The notes under the pieces: model-generated
What the model was told of the DNA's origin: nothing
The model's input: the letters and a program-made list of their open reading frames with translations, nothing else
Databases searched by the model: none
Program-made: the position numbers and the translations under genes
DNA from: Pseudevernia furfuracea
Taxonomy: Eukaryota; Ascomycota; Lecanoromycetes; Lecanorales; Parmeliaceae
Length of the DNA: 64,000 nt
Direction of reading: 5' to 3'
NCBI GenBank assembly: GCA_022315425.1
Contig: JAIUPT010000036.1
Location: 62,001 to 126,000, forward strand
In this document: piece by piece, positions 56,714-64,000 of the stretch
Position numbering within the stretch: the stretch's first letter is position 1
Layout: every line of letters begins with the position of its first letter

Positions 56714-57419
56714 GCCGCTCAGATCGTCAGTCGTCCAGGGATACAACAGAGCGCAAGCTGCCGACGTACCAGGTGACGTGTGCGTTGAACCGTGAGATAC
56801 ACTACTCCAAAGCTGAAACCTAACTCAGCTGAGGACCTTTCTCCCCGGGTACCTAATTCTGTCACATGTTCGGCGCTGCCACTTTGTTTCGCGGTGGGGT
56901 TCTGTACTGTTTTAGGAGGCTACATCGGCAATCTGTACATATGACGTAGGATTCCAAACTTCCCTATTAGCCAGGAAGGAAGGGTGCCACGAATACATGT
57001 AACATAACAAAATGGGCCTGTAAGTTAGCACTTAGCACAAAAATTGAACATAGTTCAGAGGTCGCATTTGCACGCAAATTGTTTCGCTCTGATTCTACCG
57101 GAAATCCTCAGCACGAGAAAATAAGTTGAAGAAGAGCTGGGGGGATCTGAAAAAGAAAGGACAGTGTTGAAGCCTTGATCTGGACCAGTGCTGAAAAATG
57201 AAAAATGAAAAAGATGGGCGAGGATGGGATGGAAGGAAAAACACGGAGTTCAACATCTGCGGTTGCCCTAAACCCCATTTGGTTAACTCCCGATTTTAGT
57301 GCGCAGCTTAAATCGAGACTAGCGCAACGCAAAAAGACGGCGACCTCACCTCCGCTCCACTCCATCAAGATACCTACCTCCACACACCGCTTTCCTCAAC
57401 AGACTCGCACTCCGCACAG
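56714..57419. other. intergenic, complex I subunit upstream region
   Basis: 3' flank of the F-box gene and promoter of the NDUFB4-like gene. A long ORF at 57205-57621 (+) is in another frame than the gene and is an artefact of the GC/CCT-rich leader. Confidence 0.5.
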
Positions 57420-57991
57420 ATGGCAGGCCACAACAACTGTACCTCCCCCGCATCCACTCCTGAACCTCAAGCGCTCCGCTAACAGTCCCCCCCACAGCCC
57501 TAGCCATGGACCCGGCGCTGGTCAAATACAACAGTACGCCTGTCCCCTCCCTCCACCCAACAGCCTCTCAAAAACCACACCATCCTTTCCACATCCTCTG
57601 CACCGCCGTGCAAGCGCTTGAGGAGAAATGAGATGGAGAGAGAGCTCACTGACACGGCTTCAGACATGTCGGCCAACAGGTGGAAATACTTCCGCTGGAC
57701 GCCTCGCACGGCCTGGATCACATTCGTCTACGTCGTGGCCGTACCGTCTCTGGTGGGGTATGTGGGGTTCGTAACGGAGGTGAGTGGCCCGTTCCTCCTC
57801 TCCGAATCGCGAATCTGGGGGATGGATGATCTGGAATGATGGAAAAGAGAGAAAGGAAGAGACTGGAGAGAGAGATGACGTTGAGAGATGTATTGGGTTC
57901 CTCTAGACCGTTGGCTGATGGACTGTTTGGCTACCAGGGCAAATACGAGCTGAGGGGTAAGAGGAGGGACGATATCATTAGGGAATTCTAG
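57420..57991 (+). CDS. mitochondrial complex I accessory subunit, NDUFB4/B15-like
   Basis: A small single-helix subunit of the membrane arm of NADH:ubiquinone oxidoreductase. Four short exons, 57420-57438, 57504-57533, 57664-57779 and 57938-57991, give 72 aa: MAGHNNSMDPALVKYNN, then MSANRWKYFRWTPRTAWITF with the membrane segment VYVVAVPSLVGYVGFVTE, and GKYELRGKRRDDIIREF at the C-terminus. The pattern KYFRWTPRTA...LRGKRR is a hallmark of fungal B15/NDUFB4 proteins. No single exon is long enough to stand out as a gene. Exon 1 (19 nt of coding) is inferred from continuity and splice signals. Intron lengths are 65, 130 and 158 nt. Confidence is high for exons 3 and 4, moderate for exons 1 and 2. 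Confidence 0.82.
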
Positions 57992-59039
57992 GAGTAGGGA
58001 TGATGAAGAGCATTGCTGAGGCGTTTTGACCATGCGTACTATATCCGGCACGGGCAATGTGGAGGACGATCGAGGAAGTGAGAACGAGCGCGCGATTTCC
58101 ATTCTACTACGTACAGCTACGGGCGTGCGGTAGCAGGCATCTCCGATAATGTTGGGCTCGAATGTCTCCGGCTCAGCCTCTGTCTCAAAAATCGTTCTGG
58201 CCTTGATGAGCTCACATGACGAGAATGAGAGAATAGACAGTCAGGAAAGAAATCTATTCAAGACCTCCGAGTGACTTTCTCCGACCTAGAAGCTCAAAAT
58301 AGGCGTTTCCTTCCACGATAGTCTCCGGCATTCGTAGGTAGAGGGATCCCCACGATCACCCGTCGTATATACTCTCGTGGTATTTACAGTACCAGACAAT
58401 TTGAGGGTCCTCCATCTTTTCCAAAATCAAAAAAAGCATTCCTTGATTCTTAGAAACTGTTCAGAACCTGCAACGATGTATTCCCAAAATGCTCCTCCAT
58501 CGACACCGTCGGACGGAAGGGAAGAGAAGAGAAGAGTCGCCTGCTAAAGCAAACGCGGACGAGGGAACTAATTCTCATGGGACTACAGTGGATGAATGAT
58601 TAGGAAGCAAGTAGATCTACGAACGGGAGTTAACCAATTACCTACCACATACCCTACCCTGACACTCTAGCTGCTTTGCGCAGCAGCGACCAGAATCCAG
58701 CAGGAGGATAACGTCTGCAAGGATCGTTTTTTGTTTTCCCGCCCTTCACGCCGTCACAAAACGGTCAACCTGCCCATCATTGCCCATTTCCTCTCGCGGG
58801 GGGATGAAGGTGGACCGGAATCGCATCAAAGGCGCCGTCACATGTCCGGGTCGACTCGAGTCCTCCAGGTCCCCATCGGACACGGGTTGAAATCAATCTC
58901 AACCAAGCAGACGCGTATCGCGAGCCGACATTCCCTGGGTACGTACAACAGTGGCCTTTGTACAGTCATCGCCGGGATTCCTTCTTCGAATTCTGAAACC
59001 CCCTACTAACCCACCCACTAAAGGCCAGCGGTCTCTGCC
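57992..59039. other. intergenic, no supported gene
   Basis: No protein-like ORF. A purine-rich tract lies at about 58512-58541. Nothing else. Confidence 0.45.
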
Positions 59040-59497
59040 GAGTTTCCCTCATACGCTGCTTTCTGGCGCGTGGCGCCGTCCCAAACGGCCCCGCTTGGCA
59101 AACGGGACGTCACGCCGCTCGCTGTCTTGTGCAGCAGCGCCAACACTACTCAGCATCATTTCTTGACCATAGCGGCTCGACAGCTCACGGACAATTGATG
59201 AATTTGGCTGGCGACGGCACGGATTCGGATTGGGTGCCAATTTTGCAATGTCTGGTGGATCGCGGCGCGTCTGTCAATGACACGCTGTGGGCAAACCGAC
59301 CTGAACTTGCGCAATGGGCGAGATTTGAGGCCTCAACGCCTTTGATTGATGCGGCTGCGGTGGGAAACATTGACTCGGTCAGGGTCTTTTTGGATTATGG
59401 CGCTAACCGCACGAAAAGCGTTGTTGAGTTTGGGAAGTTGCCTCTTGAACTGGCTGTGGCCTGTGAAACAATAGAGGTAAAAGGAAGGTCGTTGTAG
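59040..59497 (+). pseudogene. ankyrin-repeat fragment, frameshifted
   Basis: One frame (about 59084-59195) reads like an ankyrin repeat (RDVTPLAVLCSSA) until a stop. A second frame continues to 59497 with further ankyrin-like motifs: LQCLVDRGASVND, STPLIDAAAVGNIDSVRVFL and LPLELAVA. A single-base shift is needed to join them. There is no plausible start and no upstream exon, so I call it a remnant of an ankyrin-repeat gene. It may be related to the pseudogene starting at 60439. Confidence 0.55.
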
Positions 59498-60438
59498 ATA
59501 GAGGGTAGCATCTCGCGTCGAAGCCATCGTTGTGGTCAAGAGAATTTAGGAGGCGGGTACCAATGTACCTTGAAGTCATAGTGCAGATTATGTTAAGGCA
59601 GGTCATCGTGGCGGGCAGGATCTCCCTTCATTACGTGCCTAGAGACAATCCAGTAAGCAAGTACTATTCCGCAACCTTTATACAATCCAGTCAAGGGAGG
59701 TCTTAAAGACATGGCAGCCGCAAGGAAAGATACCCAGAGACTCAAAAGACTGCTACTGCCGAAGATCCGCCAACAAAGAGCACTGCCACCTTCTGTACAT
59801 GATCGGTCTTGAATTATGCTACAATCGACTCTCAGCCAAACTTGCCTTCTGTGTCCACGGTCGAAGCCCTTCGCCTACCCGGTGACGGTTCTCCCTTTAA
59901 CGCGGTGAGAGAGAGAGAGCGCGCTCACCACCCACCACCTATAAGGATCACTATCCGGACCAGGCTTTCCTATTATGAACCCAAAGTATAGGACGCGGCA
60001 TAGCCCTGTCACCACGTGAGGCGCAGTTTCTGTCAGCTTGAATTCCCAAGGTGACAGAAGTCCGCCTCGACGTGGCTCCAATCGCCACGCTCAACGGTGA
60101 TCCTGGGTCAAGGAATTACGCAAGTAATTGTACCCTCTACTAACCTTTATTGTTCCAGTGCCTGAGACGTACAACAGCCAAGCCCCTTCTGGTTGGGTTG
60201 AGGCATTTCCTGATTGGATGCGTCGGTGAGGGTACGCGTCAGGGCTCACTGCTGGGCTCAGCAAGGGAAGCTTGGCACGTCTGCCCCGGCGACTTATTCC
60301 CAGCCCAACCCCCCAATACTCATACAAACAACTTGAGTAATCTTTGCACACTAATAATACTTCCACACAGAAACAGTTCGACTTCTGTACGGATCACTAC
60401 TTAAACTCTAATACACTACGCAATTGATCGGCGAGAGA
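59498..60438. other. intergenic, no supported gene
   Basis: Lies between two ankyrin remnants. A short palindromic GA-repeat is found at about 59907. No protein-like ORF. Confidence 0.4.
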
Positions 60439-63400
60439 ATGGACCCCGTGAGCGCTGTCGGGCTCGCTGCTAGCGCCGTTCAATTCGCGGACGTTGGTGT
60501 AAGAGCGCTGATAGGCATGCTTCAGTTGCTGAAGCGCCTTAAACATACTCCGAAACAGATGACAGAGCTACTGCGAGACGTGGACAAATCTATCCAACGT
60601 ATACATGCGCTCTGACATGCAATGCAGCAACCGAATTCACTCTTCACGCACCTCTCCAATACGCAAATTCAACGACTGACGGCAAACGTGGATGATGCCT
60701 ATCAAGCCACTACTGATTTACAACGTACCCTTGAACCCCTCTTCCGAGAGAGCAATATCGCTGGACATGGCTGGGCCAAGAAAACCTGGAGATCTGCAGT
60801 GTCAGTCTCAATGGAGACTGGGATTAAAGTGAAGATTACTAGAATCAAGTGGCTGAACTCAGAAGTAATGAGCGAGATGCAACTCAGCGGCTTGGAGATG
60901 CAATTTCAACTTGAGTATGCATGTCCTTTTGGGCGTCCACTGGGAGCTACCGCTAAAGCGTGACTTAGAAAGCTCTCCACCCAAACTCAAAGATCTGTAG
61001 AAGCTATTGGACAGGCCGTAACCCATCAGTTGGATTCGCTGATAACATCGAACGAGACGATTCAGCAAGTCACTCATGACTCTCAATCTCAGCTCACACA
61101 GCTCCAGTCTGATCTCATATCCATGAAAGATACCGTTACTACCGATCTCACGTCAAGCTTGGGCCAAAGCACCAACGGAAGGCAGCAGCTCCTCGCAAGT
61201 ATGGCGGCAGTCCACACTGACATGTTACATGATAGTCGCCAGGGACATGATAGCATCATGACTGCTATACAACATGAGAGTTCGCACATGCGGGCAGAAA
61301 TGTCATCACTCAGGGATGTAATCCTCACCGTCATGACAGCAAATGGATCTTCTGTCGACCTCGATCGACAAACTGCTTCACGGTTGACTAGCAGTGATAG
61401 TGCTGACCTTGCAACCCAAGTTGGGAAGCAGCTCATCAAGGCCCCCAGCTCTCTCAAAGACGTATGCAGGAAGATGACGCCGCCAGAGGAGCCAGTTGAG
61501 GATGGGTTTGATCTGCCACCTAGGTCCAAGAAAAGATTCGGTTGTACATGTGTGCGAAGAAAATCATTTCGCCGAGTCGGCCCCCTTGGTACTGCTTACA
61601 GCATAAGAGGCCCCGGCGGGGCAAAATGCTCCTATCACCGGTCAGATTGGAAATCTTGGAGCTACTCGTTATCCGTTCGACTCCTTCCACTGATGCAAAG
61701 AACAATCGAACTAACATTCGGTGCAAAGTTTGGTGCTGGTGGGGGCTCGATTGGAATGTCACTGAGGTACTTCGGCACTGTCGAAAGAGTGAAATCACCA
61801 GCATTTCAGCTATTCGATAAGTTTCCAGATCGTTGTACGCGTAGAGTATATTAGATTGCGGGAGTAAGCGCAGTGGAAGGTCAATTTACCCTACGTGATG
61901 CCGACGGCAGGTTATTTTGGCTTGATGGAGGGTCTAGAAGCTGAGATGCCTCGGCTCTGTAACGAATCATCCCGGCTTCTCAGCACTGGCCGCAGTTGTG
62001 CGTCTTATAGTGATGAATATGGAAACACAATTCTTCATGTAAGCATTCATAAAATACTTGATCGTTTTGCATCGCCGACTCTGGATTTTGAGGCCCTACT
62101 TTAGGTTGATTGTGCTCCTCGGGCCCAATTTCCTCCGATTTCCGTATCAGCTTAGAAATATTGCTGAGCTTGTGATTGATGCTGGCGTGCAGGTTCACGC
62201 GGCCTCTCAAAATCTTGCTCTTAATAGCCATTAAATCTGCTTTGATCCTCCGTGGTGAGTTTTCTAGATCCTTGAGCTCTTTAGAAAAAAACATATTCAC
62301 GGTCGTCTTAAGGGGCGGAACCAGATGGACGACCAAACGGAGTCCCTCCACTATCTTCGAAGTGGCAGCGAATATCGCAGTACAATCTCCACAGCCAGCC
62401 AACTCCTTTCCGTTGTATGAGACAATCGGAGAACTTTCGGACGATCAAGCCTCAGAAATGCTCCTCGTTGTACCAATGCACATAAGTGGTTGTTATAAAA
62501 AGGGCAGGAAAGCCGCTCTTGCTTTTTCGCGCCGTTGCCCACAGCTTCTGAAGTGCAAGTGTTTCCTGCATGGTTAGCGTGTTCAAACCTAATCTGCTTT
62601 TAGAGCTCGGTTATGGGCAGCTTGAGGAAGCCATAGCGTACCGCTCGCTTGCCCAAATGAACCGCATTTTTTTAAGAAGAAGGAAAGTGAGGCACATGAT
62701 TTCGAAGGACTTTCTGATGGGAGGCTCTCGCCTGTGGAGCTGGCGATTGGTTGGCCAAGCGGACTACACAGTCTACTAGACGTCGGTTTCAGTGCAGATG
62801 CCGCTTGTACGCTCTCCATCCATATGGACGACCTAAGGTCGACCGAGATAATTTTCGCGGCCGAAAGCTTCCCCCGAGCTGAACGGGCATGGACTAACGC
62901 GCTGAGAGAATCGAATGAATCGAGCCAGCAGATCGAAGAAGTTGTGGTCCAGGCCCTTGCACGACGTCGACAGGCTCTTGCAGAGCTCGCCATCAAATAA
63001 TTACCGGGAAAAGTGGTAGCTCAGGTTAGGACTATTGAACGAGACAGCCCTGGATGTAGCGGCGTCTGGAGTCTATCGAGAGTTGAAGAAGAAAACATGC
63101 CACAAAGTCTAAATCCGGCCTCATTATATCTCGCTGATGATTATTCGATCTATTCATCCGTTTATGAGATTGTTTTTCCCAGTCGAACACTACTCCATTC
63201 TCTTTACACGAATGGATTCGAGTCTGTAGATACCTCGAACAGATGGGGTCGCACTTCGCTTCTTCTGACATATTTTAAGTGCTCGAGATGGTTTTGGATT
63301 AGGGAGGGAGTATTGTCAGTTTGTTGGTTTCTCGATAAGGGAGCGTGTTCGGAATTCTTTTGTCGCGACTCGTATTCAAACGTGCCCTTTTACGTTGCAA

Positions 63401-64000
63401 TAAGCTACGCGGCTGATATCAGGGACGATTTACAAGATTCGTCTGAAGACTTCATACACTTGATTCAACGTTCAGCTTCGCTCTGCAATTCACTTTGCCC
63501 GGACGCCTGTCAATGCTACTGCTCATCTGCAGGATGTCTTTCGGTTTACAAGTTCTGGAGTTGTGATGCTCTCAGATCTCCACACGAAGGTTGCGCATCG
63601 ATGGCCAGCGACACTCTGTTCAAGGCTTTGGATAGGTGGCTTTGCCTCTGCGGCATCGATGAAGCTCAGTCTGAAGCATGTTACGACGAAGTATTTCGGC
63701 TCGAACTCTTCAATCGGCTTGGCTTGGCGCACACTTGTTGTGGGCACCGTTGGGAGTACCAATGGGGATTCCATAGATCATCCATGGACGAAAAGGATCG
63801 AAAGCAGCTACAGGAAGAAGATTCAGAGCTGAAAGAACAGCTAGATCTTATCCTTCAAGGGTACCAGATTCGTTACAAAAAGCATGCTGGTGGTTTGAGC
63901 GATTTCTGGAAAAGTTGTATGCAGGACTTAGATGGGATTCTGCCAGAGCTTACACTAAAAGAACGCTGTAGATATCGCTGTCTCTCCTTCTGGCAGTACG
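60439..64000 (+). pseudogene. Helo-like/ankyrin-repeat protein gene with in-frame stops and frameshifts, incomplete at right edge
   Basis: The ATG at 60439 opens MDPVSAVGLAASAVQFADVG, the N-terminal Helo-like domain of fungal STAND/ankyrin proteins. The frame continues, interrupted only by TGA at about 60613 and TGA at about 60961, through QQPNSLFTHLSNTQIQRLT (60622) and a coiled-coil segment ending at 61854 (TAG). Later, ankyrin-like pieces occur in other frames: DEYGNTILHV (about 62011), SPVELAIGWPSGLHSLLDVG (62731), ETALDVAASGVYREL (63044), and a long open stretch from about 63110 to 64000 with the Cys-rich segment CPDACQCYCSSAGC typical of the C-terminal half of this family. At least five stops or shifts are needed. 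Some joins could be introns, but the two TGA codons inside the conserved N-terminus cannot. Confidence 0.75.

Noticed and set aside
57205..57621. 138-codon Pro/Ser-rich ORF over the complex I subunit gene
   Set aside because: It lies in another frame than the well-supported four-exon NDUFB4-like gene and has low-complexity translation.

Overview
The window is nuclear DNA of a filamentous ascomycete (Pezizomycotina; a Dothideomycete would fit, but the sequence does not prove the class). The evidence is short GT-AG introns of about 45-120 nt, conserved fungal housekeeping proteins, fungal-specific families (Rhodopsin/SAT4-type membrane protein, Helo-like/ankyrin protein, lipase-NB-ARC-TPR receptor), and AT-rich blocks depleted of CpA/TpG in the manner of repeat-induced point mutation (RIP).

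Layout. Positions 1-11.6 kb are gene-dense: a partial Ser-rich ORF, a LAMMER kinase, the mRNA 3'-end endonuclease Ysh1/CPSF73, the TFIID subunit TAF4 (head-to-head with YSH1) and a small secreted protein. Positions 11.6-15.3 kb hold no convincing gene, but do hold a degenerate short-period repeat and a decayed repeat. From 15.3 to 22.5 kb come a small membrane protein, a GNAT acetyltransferase, the ribosome-biogenesis helicase Dbp6, the GPI-anchor enzyme Gpi3/PIG-A and SRP19/Sec65. Positions 22.8-23.8 kb are a TIR element built around a long palindromic minisatellite. From 25.2 to 32.7 kb come a CorA-like transporter, a fructosamine-3-kinase-like protein and a lipase/NB-ARC/TPR (NLR-like) gene that appears to carry one nonsense codon. 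Two short LTR elements with perfect 5-bp target duplications (33.1-34.4 and 37.4-38.9 kb) flank a TauD/TfdA-type oxygenase; a Rhodopsin/SAT4 membrane protein follows.

Positions 42.3-47.3 kb are a single heavily RIP-mutated LTR retroelement with 211-bp LTRs. It carries two later, non-RIPped insertions: a 230-bp element with 38-bp terminal direct repeats, and a GC-rich 453-bp MITE-like element with 23-bp inverted ends. From 48 to 58 kb come an alpha/beta hydrolase, the citrate carrier Ctp1, a secreted type-B carboxylesterase, an F-box protein and a complex I NDUFB4/B15-like subunit. The right end (59-64 kb) holds decayed ankyrin genes, including a Helo-like-domain/ankyrin pseudogene that runs off the window.

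No operon or biosynthetic cluster is evident; the housekeeping genes work independently (mRNA 3' processing, Pol II initiation, ribosome assembly, GPI synthesis, SRP, respiration, citrate export). The biologically unusual content is the layered transposon record and the two decaying immune-receptor-like genes. I did not find a clearly new biological system. Introns and exon joins were worked out by eye from splice signals and protein continuity.
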